Made by a program: the position numbers and the translations under genes. From Albifimbria verrucaria (taxonomy: Eukaryota; Ascomycota; Sordariomycetes; Hypocreales; Stachybotryaceae), in NCBI GenBank assembly GCA_020081605.1, contig JAHREC010000013.1, positions 5,704,001-5,768,000 on the forward strand: a stretch of 64,000 bases of DNA. The letters are read 5' to 3'. Below are positions 24,901 through 37,400 of this stretch, piece by piece. Numbering within the stretch: position 1 is the stretch's first letter; every line of letters begins with the position of its first letter. The notes under the pieces are model-generated. The model searched no databases. It saw nothing but the letters and a program-made list of their open reading frames with translations, and had not been told where the DNA came from.

Positions 24901-26353
24901 CAGAACTCGGTTGGATCTGAAGAGATCAACAGGCCATACCATGCTTCACTTATCCTGTGCCCTGGGCTACCACCGTTTAGTTGCAGCTTTGTTAGCACGT
25001 GGTGCCAATCCAGACGCCCGTGATAAGGGTGGATTCACTCCGTTGCACATGGCTGCCATCCACAATCATTCCGAGATTGTCAGGCGCCTGATGCTTGTCG
25101 GAGCTGATCCCACTATTCGAAGCTTATCTAGCCTTACTGCTGCAGATGTCGCTCAGTCTCGCTCCGTATTGCGAGCGATTCGCAAATCAGAACGCCATGT
25201 CCGATCTCGAAGCGGATCATCACTGCACAGCCGAACTAGCAGTGCCAACTCTCTACGTTCTCTGTGGGAGCCCATGACGAAGGTCAACACTCACGACGAA
25301 CCTATTCTTTCGCTCGATTCTGGCGAAGAGAGTCCGGAATACACTTCAGGTGATTTCGAAGATGAAGACCCTGATGAAGATAACTACCTCAGCATGAGAA
25401 GGCCCAGCGGAATACGAACCGACAGGGATCGACCGACCATGTTGACCGAAACTGGAGACCAGCTTGATGCGGGCTTGGCCTCCCCAACTGGTGCGCTCGC
25501 TGTCGCACTGAAGGAGCAATTCCAACAGCAACTTCATCAAATTCAGCAATCTATGGCTATACACTTGCAGAATCTTCCGCACTTCCCCAGATGCCTCAGA
25601 TGCCTCAGATGCCCCAGATGCCGACGTTCCCTGGCATGCCGATGCTTCCTGGCTACCAAGCATACCTACAGCAGGCTCCTTTCATGCGACGTATGCAACA
25701 ACTCATGCCTGGCATGAATGGGACAAGACCAGACTCTGATTCTGAGGGCGCAACTCATCAAAAGATGGACGGTCGCTGGTGGGATTTCTCATCATATATG
25801 AATACTGGCGCAGCACCCTCCGGCTTATGAAGATATTTTTCCTCAGAAGGACCTAGACCAGAAGCAAGCATCTGCTGCCCAGGCCGCTGCTGAAGCTGAG
25901 GCAGATATGAAGTGCGCTGCTCTGTACGATCAGTCGACAACAGAGACGATCACCAAAGCTACTACATCCGCTACTCAAGAGGGAGAAACGAAGACAATTG
26001 TTCCAGACATTCTTAAGATCGGACGGAAGAATGCGATTACTAGGGAGCAGCAAGAACAGTTCCTCAAAGCACGCGAGCAGAAGTTGAAGAGGCTCAGCAG
26101 TGACCGGAATCTCTTCTTCGTTTGGGTAAGTTGCCACTATTATGCCCCATACGCGAACGGTTTTATGCTAACACGACCACTAGATCCCCTCTTGCTCCTC
26201 GTGTTGTGCGCCATGCTGTACAACTACTTCCCTTCGTTCACACTGTTCCTCTGGAACATTGTGCGAGCTATCGTACAGGTTGGACAGACTACTCTGTCTA
26301 GCTTGGTTCAAAGAATCCCGGGCCGAGCACCGGGTACCCTTGTCGGACACTGA
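21961..26353 (+). CDS. mga2: Mga2/Spt23-like membrane-anchored transcription factor
   Basis: Yeast homologues sit in the ER/nuclear membrane, are released by ubiquitin-dependent proteasomal processing, and activate the fatty-acid desaturase gene OLE1. Order: acidic Ser/Asp-rich N-terminus; Mga2-specific region (LKSRVETQIPIKMTL, then RICTGCITRERKRAARKK and VIVFNTQEVKEWQ); Ser/Pro/Gln linker; IPT/TIG domain (VIHKIIPNEGPKIGGIEV, VWFGDRKATTT); two ankyrin repeats (GHTMLHLSCALGYHRLVAA, GFTPLHMAAIHNHSEIV); QMP repeats; coiled basic stretch; C-terminal membrane segment (LLLLVLCAMLYNYFPSF). Introns 22615-22684 and 26126-26183; about 1,420 aa. Single-base losses at about 22888, 23241, 24018, 24131, 24545, 25585, 25817 and 26187 split it into many short frames. 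The GTG-initiated extension at 21916 is not used because an ATG is available at 21961. Confidence 0.93.
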
Positions 26354-27500
26354 TACTAATATTCACTGTCGTTTTCTACTTCTAATCCACTATATTTTAT
26401 CCCTTCCGCGACTTGGAGGGCTGGTTCGAGCTATTGAGTATGGTTGAGTTGTGTACCATTTTAGCCCCCTCGGTTGTTATTTTTGTCAGTCTGGTCGAGA
26501 CATGCGCGGGACAACGGTTTTTGAATGCTTTTATGGGGTTGTGCCGTTGGCAAAGCTGTCACAAGCGGTTTAGGAGTAAGCGGTTCTTTTCGTTGTTGCG
26601 GAGCTGGTTGGGAAGGCAACCCGGCGGTAGGTCAAGTGTACCGTCGGGATATCAAGCGATATGGCATAGTTTTTTTGTATCGTTACCCCCTGTTGCATGC
26701 TGTTGAGAGAACACACTGTTGAGCGAACTTGGTATGGGATTGCTCAGGGTTAATAAATGGGAAGACTTGGGAATGGCAAGGAATGCCATGATGCTCTTTC
26801 GCTTATTGTACCCGGCCTTGTGGTAACACAATCTGGCCGATTGTCCGGCTCGGCGATCCTGTGAGGACAAGAGCTGGATTTGTAGATAGCAATTGGCTCA
26901 AAGCCTCTTCGATCATTCTGAAGATGTCTTCATGTGAAATGTCCAAATCCCTTGTTGCTTTGATGCGAAAGAGTGAACATGTGAATAGCCAAACACATTG
27001 ACCCATAGCTTCCCATACATCACAACCAACCTCACGAACAAGTAACGTGCAGAAAGAGTTTATTTACGGTCAGACTGTTGACGCATATCAAAATCCCTAT
27101 AGAGGTCCAGAAATACCTGCCCTAATGTAATCCCAAAGAAACCAATATCTTGCCGGATACTTGCCCCAGCTTATATACATGGGGCGCTTCCGAGCCGTCT
27201 CGACCCGGGAGCGCCCTTCCATCGCACCTGTCATACACATGTAGTTCGTCATTTCGTGACAACATGAACCCGTTATGTTCGTTCATCCAATGGAGTCGTG
27301 TGCGGAATAGGGATGGCCGGGTGCTAAGCCAGCAGCGGGCCCCTCGCGAGATGCATCAGTCATGTCGTGTCGTGGCATGGCCTCCATGCCACCATCATGT
27401 AGATTATTCTCCTTCCTCCTCGATCCTTCCAGTGCTCAAATCTTGGGTCTTGCAACGGAGTGGCTCGCGTGCCACTCCGCCTGTTGTTCCTCTCACCATC
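26354..27500. other. Intergenic after MGA2
   Basis: MGA2 3' UTR followed by the downstream region of the convergent Q-rich gene. Nothing else recognised. Confidence 0.4.
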
Positions 27501-28813
27501 TCAGCCCCTCCACGGTCCGCCGTTCTCCCTGTCCTCGCCGTACGTGAATTTCTCGGGGATAGCAGGTACGTGAGGGATGCCACGGTTTGCATCTGGGACG
27601 ATGCGCATGGGCTCCGTTGCACTGTTGCGCGATCGCAGGAGTCGAGTGCTCCCATTCGATGGAGGCGCCTGCTGCTGGCATTCGCTCACGTTTCGTCGAG
27701 TAGAGGACCGCCGGATCGGCATGTCTAGGGTCCGTTGCCCGGGCAGCTTCGCAAGCACACGCTTGGTCAGTTTGGCCGGCTCCCGCTGTTGCTGCTGTGG
27801 AGGGGCTGTTGGTGCAGATACATTATCCGCACCGGCTCCAGCGGTGGAGGAGCTACGGCGCAAGAGCATGGCCCGACGAGAGCCGACGTTGCGCAGCTTG
27901 GGGAGAGCAGCCATGTCCCGTGACGCCGACTTACGAAGCTTGCGCGGTGTAAGCTGCTCCATCTCCTCGTCATTATCTGAGTCCGCAGCGCGTTTCGTGC
28001 CGCGAGACGAGGCGGCACTGGCAGGCGTGCGAATAGGCGATGAAGGGTGCGACGCCGTGTTCAACATGGCGGGATGATTGGATGAACCAGCCGGGGCAGC
28101 GCTAGATCTATGAGAGGGAGGCGTCAGGGGCCACGCTGGAGGCAACGAAGGCTCCGTAACAAGAGAGATGGAGGGCGTAGCGTCGTGCGGCCTGTGTGAG
28201 GATGAGGGTCTCGATGACGGAACCGAGGAGGCATTCGCGACGGTGGTGGAGGGCCACTGCCGTTAGCAGAGCCGGGCGCGGGTCGACGCGTAGACTGGAT
28301 GGCATGAGCAGAGAAGAAGCCCGACGCGACAAGCTGGTGATAGTTGGCCAGGACCTCCTCTCTCGAAGGCCTGTCCTCCTTTGCCGCTGTCGACGGCTCC
28401 TCTGCCTGTTCCTGAGCAGCCCGCTTCTGTTTCAAAGCCCTGCTCTGCTCCTCCGAGGTATTGTCGCGGCGAAAACCCAACCGTCCCCAAACGCCATCCC
28501 ACATCTGACCCAGCAACCTGGTTTTCTTGTTGGGCTGCCTATCGGTGTCATGGTGCTGTTGATGGTGCTGTTGCGGATGCTGCTGCTGCTGCTGCTGCTG
28601 ATGCTGTAGCGGTGGTGGTTGATGAAAATGATTCTGGTTATACGAATAGGGCTCCTGCGGAAACGCCCCGATAGCAGGCTTCTCCAGCGACGTACGTTCG
28701 TCAACGCCGAGGAACTGCACCGGTGGCGCGGCCGAGGCTCGGTCGTTCATGGAGCCCTCGTAGAAGCGGCTGCGGCTGGGCGGCCGGGGCGATTTAACTC
28801 GCGGCGGCCCCAT
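27501..28813 (-). CDS. Uncharacterised Q-rich, basic fungal protein
   Basis: I do not recognise this gene. A continuous protein of about 437 aa is obtained if one G is restored near 28220; two long frames then join (…GPPPPSRMPPR into VPSSRPSSSHRPHD). N-terminus: MGPPRVKSPRPPSRSRF; then polyglutamine and His/Gln tract (28550-28615); a compact, possibly structured block with GQMWDGVWGRLGFRRD; an alpha-helical charged stretch (EEQSRALKQKRAAQEQ); REEVLANYHQLVASGFFSAHAIQSTRR split by short linkers; then KRAADSDNDEEMEQLTPRKLRKS and RRSSSTRR. The Lys/Arg clusters suggest a nuclear protein. Open reading extends upstream without an ATG to about 28900, so the start, or a missing 5' exon, is uncertain. 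Codon usage and a clean long frame favour coding over chance. Confidence 0.6.
28575..28599. repeat. CTG/CAG trinucleotide run encoding polyglutamine
   Basis: About seven consecutive CTG (minus strand CAG) triplets inside the Q-rich gene, flanked by His/Gln codons. Confidence 0.85.
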
Positions 28814-30135
28814 TGATGCGGCTTCTCCTTGGTTCGAATGCGTAAACGTTTTGGTTGAGGCCTTGTATAGTCGTCGAGTAAACCGTGGCACCGACGGACG
28901 CCGTATACGTGTCTCTCGTAAGGAGACGGCGTCACGGCTGTTCGGTGCCTAGCACTTGCGATGGATTGCCTAGTCTTTTAGTTGCCGTCTCAATATGCAA
29001 GATATCGTCAACGGGTTCCTGCGTATAATAATGTAATAAGTGTGTCACAAACCACTATTGAGTGGTAAATACGGTAGCGTTCGTTGAGTGCGGTGAAGGC
29101 CTGATGATGGTGTTGCAGGTGCGTGTCTTTTGTTGATGCAGCATTTCCGTTTTGGGTTGACAGGCGTCTTCACCACAGCAACGGCCAATCCCCAGCCAAA
29201 GGAGGGCCAACGCATCGAGATGGACCCCTGATCCCTGCATTGGTCACTTCCCCGTCAAGCAAATCTCATTAAGAACCGGTCGCTATGGTTCATGCAAGGT
29301 GTGGCATCTGAGATCTCGGGTCCTGGAACAAGGCCTGTAATATCTGCCACTGTTGAGTCAGATGATATCAGACTGTGACCGCCATGTTGCGACATATGCA
29401 CGTCCACCAGGCCACGTCTTGCTTCACAGGCTCAAGAGATTACACTAATCAAGTTCAAGTTCAAGTTCAATTCAATTTATCAATGCTACAAAAAGACAAA
29501 AAGCCACCACATAATTTCCAAAGATGGCCACCAGCATTTCTGTTCGTCGCTCAAGAATTCTTCAAGACAAACAGTCTCCATCGCATTTTGCCATGGCCTC
29601 ATTGCACGACGTCATTTCAAGGCCTGGAATCCGCTGGTCGTGAGGATAAAATAGAAGGTAGATGAGTCGGTTGTTGAAAAAAACACCCATAGTTCCGTGA
29701 ATAAGTTCGAGAAGATAGCGATAAATCAAAGAAAATTTGTGTAAAGAGTGAGTGTATGCAATGTCGACGGACTTGAGAGGTCCCATCCGCCAAATTCAAA
29801 CATCGATATCATGCCCCGTATCATGAACGGGCCGTATGCAGAGACTGAGACAACAAGAGTCGCTGTTAAGACAAATAGACCGAAGCCGTCCGCTCACCAC
29901 ACCTATGGCAAGCAGGCGCTGATGGCCTGCCGGCCTCAGTGAGTTGACTAAGACGTTTCGTTCCACGAAAAGAAGCGCCAGAACGCCGCAGCTCCATAGT
30001 ATATCGTTCACCAACGCCATCCGAATTCCACATCTACAGAGGGAAAGAAGGACATCCATGTACACACTTCCTCTAACCCAGTCAGCAAAGCCGAAAAGGG
30101 GCCTCCTCTTTCATGTTTTCTTTTTAGGGGAAAAA
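28814..30135. other. Intergenic: Q-rich gene 5' side and VeA 3' side
   Basis: No gene recognised. The 28814-28900 part is open in the Q-rich gene's frame and could be coding leader. Contains the TTCAAG repeat at 29450-29475. Confidence 0.4.
29450..29475. repeat. AAGTTC tandem repeat
   Basis: Three to four copies of AAGTTC decaying into AATTC. Confidence 0.8.
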
Positions 30136-31787
30136 TCACAGCTCGTGCTGGTAGTGGTTGAATGGGATCAACGAGTGGGTGCCGTCAGCCCTCTGGTATG
30201 AACCATAGTTTGCCTCTGGCTCAGGGGTGCGTCCACGGCGTCCGTCGTGGTAGTGGGAGTCCTGCTGTCGTTGACCGTTGTGCAAGGGGCGGGTGCTTTG
30301 AGAGAAGACGAGCTCGTGCTTGCGCTTACCACCCGTCAACAAGACTGGGGAGCGGGTAGGGGCTCCGTCTGGGCTTCAATAGGTGGCAGGGGCGACATCA
30401 GAGAGGAAATCTTAAGTGGTGCCAGCGAGTTCTGCTGCTGAGGTTGAGGCTGCAGAGGTTGGATGTGTGTCCTGGGCGGAGGGTGAGCAACGACAGGAGT
30501 AGCAGGGTAAGAATGGTGCGAATCGCGTCGAACATAACCGTCGCCGGATGAATACGTAGAAGGTGACGCAGGAACGTATGTTGCCGAAGATCGTCGCTCG
30601 TGTTCAGCCTTGATAGGTTGAATAGATGTTGTAGAGCTCCGGTTCGAGTGGTAGCCGTAAGGCGGGGCTTCAGCCTTGATGTAAGGAGATGGTGCACTAG
30701 GAGGATAGGGACCAGTAGGCGAAGGAGGCACAGCCGACTGAGGTTGGGCGTATTGTCGAGGCGCGGCATACGGAGGAGCAGCAGAGCTACCAAATGACAA
30801 ATGTCCACCAGAGGTAGGCGCTGTAGCCTCGTAGGATGGCGGAGGTGGTGGTGGCGGCGGGTAAGCAGCGGCGGCACCAACAGCTGAAGGGCGACGCTGT
30901 GGCTCGGCAGGGTAAGGAGCGCGATGTTCGCTCGAGTTGCTCACTGAACGAGCACGGAGACGGTGAGGATCCTCAGCGGCAGGCGTAACCGTGCGATGGC
31001 GAGGGGGTAGTCTTCTCCTCGGCGCTCATAGTCGGGCTTGGTTGGCTCTCGCTTCCTCATGCGCACGTCACGACGAATACGGACACGGCATCCTTGGTCG
31101 GCCACAGTTTTGCTAAGCTGAGTGCTCTCCATCAGGCCGGGGAACTTCTTGGCGCTGAAGACAATGAATGGCTGGGTCTGGATCTCCATCCTCCAGTCCA
31201 CGCCGGGTGGCAGGTCGCTATCGGCAGGCTCCAAGTCAAAATCCTTCTCTTCCTTGGTGGTCTCAAACAAGCTGAATGTCAACTTGTACAGGCCTTCGTG
31301 TCGAACAGACAGGTCGGGGAAGATGAAGTAACCGGCTTCGGTAGGTCGGTCAAGGTAGGCCATGCCAGAGGCAGGAACGCCCGTGAGGATGGGCGGGTTG
31401 TTGGTGGCGGCATTCTGAACGCGGCCATGAGCAAGAGGGCGAGCATGTTCCAAGCTGGCGTACAGGAAGAAGTTGGCGTTGTAATCAAAGGTGATGTCCT
31501 TGCCCTCGGCAATGCTAGGGCCTTCAATGATGCGTAGTTCGACAACTGGTGGAGGGTCGACAGGTCGTCTATCGCTGTTCGCTGTGATGGGGTCAGTCGT
31601 GGGGAGACGTGAAGTGCTCGGCTGTGGAAAGCATACCCTTCATTCCGGAGCCACATGCTCGGGCTCGCTCAGGCTGTTGGAGAACGGAGAGTTGGTACCA
31701 AAGAGTGCGGTTCTCGCGTGTCACGCGGCGAATGCGCGACACGGTCTCATGCTCAACATCGGTGGGAATATCCGCGGGAGTGGCCAT
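30136..31787 (-). CDS. veA: Velvet-complex regulator VeA
   Basis: Velvet-family regulator that, with VelB and LaeA, links light to development and secondary metabolism; it shuttles between cytoplasm and nucleus. Exon 1 is 31637-31787, intron 31582-31636 (GTATGC...ATCACAG), exon 2 30136-31581; about 532 aa. Velvet domain: [99 protein letters not shown] and [13 protein letters not shown] long Pro/Ser/Tyr-rich C-terminal region follows, with [12 protein letters not shown] near the end as a possible nuclear signal. Two single-base losses at C runs (plus-strand G runs 31003-31007 and 30347-30350) split the C-terminal half; adding one base to each joins all parts. The upstream 7.3 kb has no gene. 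Confidence 0.95.
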
Positions 31788-32811
31788 GGTGTCGGGGAGT
31801 AGGAGAGGATTTCGGGTTTGGTTAGATGAAGTTAAAAGGGTCGGGTCGTTGCCCGTGTGAGAAGAGGCCTGTCGTGTATCGCGGTATGACGGCAGCGACT
31901 AAAGAATCGGGTGAGCGAGGACAAACCAAAAGCAGCCTTGCGCGTAGAGAGTTTAAAGGACCAAGCGATGAAAAGAAACTACGCGTTCAAGGTGGAGGCT
32001 TGACCATGCAGCGTCATCGAAACGTACCTCTTGGTGTTCCACCTGGGACTGTACAATGAAGGGGTGGTGGTTCTATAGTGTAGAGGGTTGAGCAACAGTA
32101 CAAAAGGAAAAGTATCGACGATTACACGCTTGTCGATGAAGCTGTCGACGGGTCCATACGTCGCAAGGAGAGGATGCGGGCGGGAGGAGAGGACCTGACG
32201 GACGACGAGGTTGGAGGAGGAAAGGTCGAGGTAGAGGAAGAGAGAGTGTGTGTGGTGAGAGGTGAGGACAGGACGTCGAGGAATAAGGAAGGTAGGAAGG
32301 AAGGGGAGTCCCAATAGAACAAGGACAGTGGGCACAGAAGGCAGAACGGGCGGAATGGCTGGCTGTGGCCCGAGGGTCTGGGAGCGGGTACGAAGCACAG
32401 CTGCTGACCCTCCTTTGCCTGCTCTTGGGGCGCAGATTCGCCAGCGGCAATTAAGGTAAGGTTTCGGCGGCCACACAGCGCTGTTGCTGGGAACTGGCAC
32501 CTGTTTCTGAACCCATGCAGAGGTACCGGTACCCTGTAAGGTGACAGCCAAAGGGGGCCAAGGGATGGGCCCGACCGACTGGGGGCCCTGGGGTCACTGG
32601 GAACTATGGACGGGGTGTCGCTTGCTTGCGGGTTTGCACAAGTACTGCACATACTGCACAGCAGTCCAGCAGACACTTGGTCAGTGGGATTGGGTCCCAA
32701 ATTCCTGGGCGAACCGTGCCGCGTCGAATCAGAGCGGCTTTGGACCTCCCAGGGTGGGTATGATGCGGAGCGTTTTGCTCATGTGTTTTTCCTGTTCTTT
32801 GGGTCGGGTGT

Positions 32812-32840
32812 GTGTCTGGCTGTCTGGCTGGCTGGCTGTC
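32812..32840. repeat. TGGC tetramer repeat
   Basis: CTGGCTGTCTGGCTGGCTGG-type tract in intergenic DNA; a second TGGC tract lies at 54631-54648. Confidence 0.75.
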
Positions 32841-34385
32841 CCTTTTTCTGTTCCCACGGTCTTGGTCCCGGTGGTGTCATATTGTTTCCTTTTCATCCTG
32901 ATCGTTCGAGAGTCCACCGTCTCGGACAACATGTCCTCCGCCAGACGGGCTTTTCCAACCTAGCCAACCTATTTCTCTAGACAAATATGGAAAAGTGGAA
33001 GAGAGTAGTAGGATTGCTCGACTGGGGCTAGGAGGGGACGCATCACAGGGTACCCTGTTCTCTCTTTCACCCTCCCTTCTCTCGTGTGTGCGGAAGCCTG
33101 CTTCCCCACGGACAGCCATCCTGTAACCGTGATCACTCTCCGCGCATGTACGTAGAGTACTGCACTGTATGCGTGTGTGTACAGTACCCGTAGATCATCC
33201 ACCTGAGCAGCGCTGGATTTAGCATTGCTCGGCGCCGCCAAGGCAAAAGGGAGTGAGACAGACACCGAGAGAAGAGAATTAGAAGCGAGAGGCGAGATGG
33301 AGCACACTTTCGCTAACGCAGCCCAGGACAGAAGCGAAAAGACGCCATGCCATTCCATTCCTCTTTCCCCGAGCCACTACAACCTCGACGCTTCACCCGG
33401 GGAAGTCGAATCGGCACTAGCTCCCAGGGCTTGCAAGGCCTCGCAGGCTGCGGGCGAGGGGGATCGGGGTTTGCAATCGGGCGGCCAGCAAAAGGTGTCG
33501 GTGTTACCAAGCGGACGGCCGCTTTTGTCTAGATCCGCGGGCGCCTCTTTCTTAGATCAGGACAGTATCGGTCGACATGTGGACACAGTACTCACCGGGC
33601 CAGTCCTGGCCATCCCACCCAGTGCCCAGTCCTTTCTTCCTTGCGTGTCTCGGCTCCGGGGTGTGAGTCTCCAAGCCCACGCCATGCCCTTCTCGGATAG
33701 GCCATGAGCGCGTACCAGTCAGGGTGTGTAGGTTGGATGGTGGAGACGCCCGGTTGTGACTCTCCCGCCTGGCTGCGTCCAATCCTATCTCGTCCTGTTC
33801 TTGAGACGAAGCCCTGGTGCGTGCAAGGTGCAAGAGGCAGAAGCAGGAGAGAGCAGGCAGTGACCAGACTAGTCGACTTGGCCTGCAGGCAACGCCATTC
33901 CAATCCCAGCGTTCTGGCAGGGCAGCCCAAGTCCACGGCGAAGGGAGAAACGATGCCAGTCCAAATTAAGAACAGATGGTGGGAAAAGTTCCCGAACCAA
34001 TCTGGTGAAGCTGCAGAAGCACGTACTGTACACTTGGTTGGTTGGAGTTGGAGTGCATGTTCAGGTCAAGGTCAGATTCAGGTCACGTCAGGTCGGTTCT
34101 GGGGAGTGTCTATGACGTACAGTGTGTGTCGTCCTGCTCTCCGCACGGCTTCCTTGTCAGACCGGTACGGGTCTCCAGCACTCCTACCCACCCATCAGAC
34201 GCTGTTGCAGCACATGCTGCATGCGCTCTCTGTCTGACTCAGCCGTAGCATCCAAAGTCCTCAGCCGCTCCCTACAGTGCGATGAGCCCATTCATCACCC
34301 AGCCATTTTCCACGGCCACGGCCAAAGGATGCATTTGCTTCTTCTGTGCACTTCGCTGCGCTGCAATTATCCGTTTCCTCGACCC

Positions 34386-34416
34386 AGCCCAGTCCAGCCC
34401 AGCCCAGCCCAGCCCC
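34386..34416. repeat. CCCAG pentamer repeat
   Basis: Five to six CCAGC/CCCAG units in tandem. Confidence 0.8.
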
Positions 34417-37400
34417 GTCAGCTCGTCCTCCATCATCAAACAGTCACGGTATCTATGTTTGGCGTGGGAACCCTGTACGGTACGAGACCGCCAATATTGG
34501 TAAAAGCCGGGTCCATCTCGGCCATGTTTTCATCAGCGGCTGTTGCTGGCTGCAGTCAGCCATGGTCACGGTCATGGTCATGACATTACCGGTCAGCTCT
34601 TCGCTTCAGTCACACTACCCCATCACCACCATCATCGTTGCCACTAACTACTGTGCCTACCTGCAGCAAACTCTTTCTCCGTCATTCTAGATACCTTCTT
34701 ATTATGCGGCCCTGAGCTTGTCCATCCCTCGTGCGTCGTGCAGTGCTTCATGCAGTCCGACAGTTATTTCCCCACCCGGAACTGCACCTCGGACATCCTC
34801 GATGCATGCGGCAGCAGCAAGTTCGCTTCCGTCTCGTTCCCAGACAAGGCCAAACCAAGGTCATGAATAAGCCGCGGGCTCCCGTGGCTGCTCTCCAACC
34901 ACGCGTGCTCTTTCTCTCCCCTGTCGTCGAAACAGGCATCCTATCCTGTCCAGCGAGATGCGTCTCCACCCACTAATCTCAAGTCTCCCCACTAGCCCAT
35001 TAGCACCCGTCTTGCCGCCCCCATGTCTGTTCTTTCTCGTCATCCCATGTCATGTCCCCTTCCCGTGCACGCTGCCCAGATCTCGAACCGTTGTTCGATC
35101 ACCGGTGCTGGAGAAAGAGCCCTGCAGGAGCAGCCCGTTCCTTAGCCCCCTCGGTGGTATTCAAGCACGGTCGGTTCACTCTTGGAGTATCACCTCCCTG
35201 TCAGGAGGCACCGGGGGCCACAAAGAGACCCTGTGCCACCTACATAGTGTGGACTTGCGGGCGCTCAGTCCAATCTATTTACCCGATTTAGCGGGGCTGG
35301 CACTTGACCGTTGACATGCTGGAGGCAAGGCTCAAGATTAGAGACAGCGGGACGAGACGGGATCTTCGTCCTTAGTACTAATTCTTCGGTCGCGCCATAC
35401 GGCATCCAAGTCCTTGAAGACCCGGCTTGCTAGGATACACGACTAATCGCGTTTGTGAAAGAAACGAAATCCTGTCAATTGCTTCGGCTTTCTCTCTTCC
35501 CGGTCTCTTCGCGCCCATCCTCGTTTCGGTATCGACGTGGACCAGGGCCTTACCCTTTCTGCAGCAATCAGAGAGAAGCGCTTCTACAGCCCACGAGTCA
35601 TGGGGTCCCCTTCTGCCAATCGTGGTCGAACGCATAACAATAAGGCACTTCTGTCGTGGCTTTCTCACTAACATCTAGCATGTAGGATGTATCGTCGGTC
35701 AGCTTAACTGATCTCAGCCCCTCGAAAGTTCAGGTCTTGTTCTCGCTTCCCGAAAAAGAACAGAGGAAAAAGAAATCAAAAACATCAGATCGCGCAGACC
35801 GTGAGCTGTCTGACTTGGTTCAGCCAATCGCCCGCCCGTCCAAAGTTCCGTCAACGCCCTACGCCCACTACCGGCTTAGCCTCCCAGCCACGAGGGCGCC
35901 AAAAGCAACTTCACTCACATGTCACACTCGCTTCCTGATTTCTTGTCTGCCTCCAATGTGACGGTCAAGGTAGCAAGCCGGTAAAAAGGAATATGACAAG
36001 GCATTGGGGAAATCGGAGAAAATGAGATGGCTTCCCATAACTGGTCGGATCCATGGCCCCCATTGCCACTCATGACACTCGCGGCTGGCTCCCGACCAAC
36101 AACGGATCGTTGGGGGCTCACATTCATTAAATCGACGCAGCCAACACAATCGTTCCACATGCCTGGTTGGCTTTGTTGTTTCCCATGCTTTTCATGCGCA
36201 TCCTACCCTCCTGCTGCGCAATGTTCCCAGGAGGATGGTTGGATGGCTCATGCTTTACGTTCACACTGCCATTTGCCCAGCGAGCCCCGGTTCCATGGTC
36301 ATGGCCACGCCACTGCATTCCAGTCTCCAAGAGACATGGAGATACCTCACACGCCCCCTCTGAATATGTTTTCCGGATTCGCCGCCTTGTAATATAGTAG
36401 TCGCTGGAAACGGCGACACGCGCTGCATCTGGAGGAGGGTCTGCTCCGTCATTGCTAGTCTCCTCCAGCCCAAGAGCGGCCCGCCTGTGTGTTGTCGGTT
36501 CATCGTGGCCGCACGGTTATTGTGGCTCGCATAACGAACTTTTCCAAAGGGTCAGTTAGGCTACCCCAACCGTGGTGCCCACCACCGGCGGCTAATAGTG
36601 ACATGCTTGGCCGTGGCCATGATTTGATCTGCGTAGTAGAACCTACAAGTCTGCTCCCCTTGTGTTGGGTCCTTCCCTCATGCAACCGACCCGACATTGT
36701 GGCCAAAGCATGTTGGCCGTCTGCAGAGGTGAAGTTACAGTACTTTGCTCCCATACCAGGACGCCGGATCACGTCACGCATTCCAATGCCGCCTCGGGGC
36801 CAACCCGGGCTGCTCCCAAGAATGGAGGCGAGCCCAAGGCCATGGTTCCCTTGACTCACGTTTTTCTCGTACAGTTCTGGACCCGCTTCCTTCGTTCATG
36901 CCGGCCTATGGAAGCACCTTCGCATCTGTTCTGTAAGTGGTCAAGATCAAGCGCAGCGACTGGTCTCGCCCATGGATTTTGCAAGCCACCAAGCACTCCT
37001 CGGGCCATGTCATCTGCTGTCCACGCTATTGTATGCACGAATGCCTGAACCGAACCGCGTATCTTGACACCAGGCGGCTGGCAGCAGCATGTAGTCGACT
37101 TATCACGTCGTGCCACCCACCGCCTTCACGCCGTGACATTGTCGTGCCGCATGGTTGCCACGCGTTGATCTTTGTGCTTGTGAAATGGAAGTGGCGGACA
37201 TACCGGGTGATGCTCATTATCCACACCGAGGCAGACTATCAAAGTGGCTGCAGGAGATGGTGCTTGCCACAGCTTCGATGAAGGAGTGGCTCTGGCTTTC
37301 CTGGCCATCATGCTCTCATGAGCGCGGTATCGGGCTACTCGTTGACAAAGCAGGCTCGTCATGTCCTCGTCGTGACAGGCCATAAAGACGGGAAGACAGG

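Noticed and set aside
21961..26353. MGA2 as a decayed pseudogene
   Set aside because: All breaks are single-base losses, both introns have good signals and every domain is intact in sequence, so an assembly artefact is more likely.
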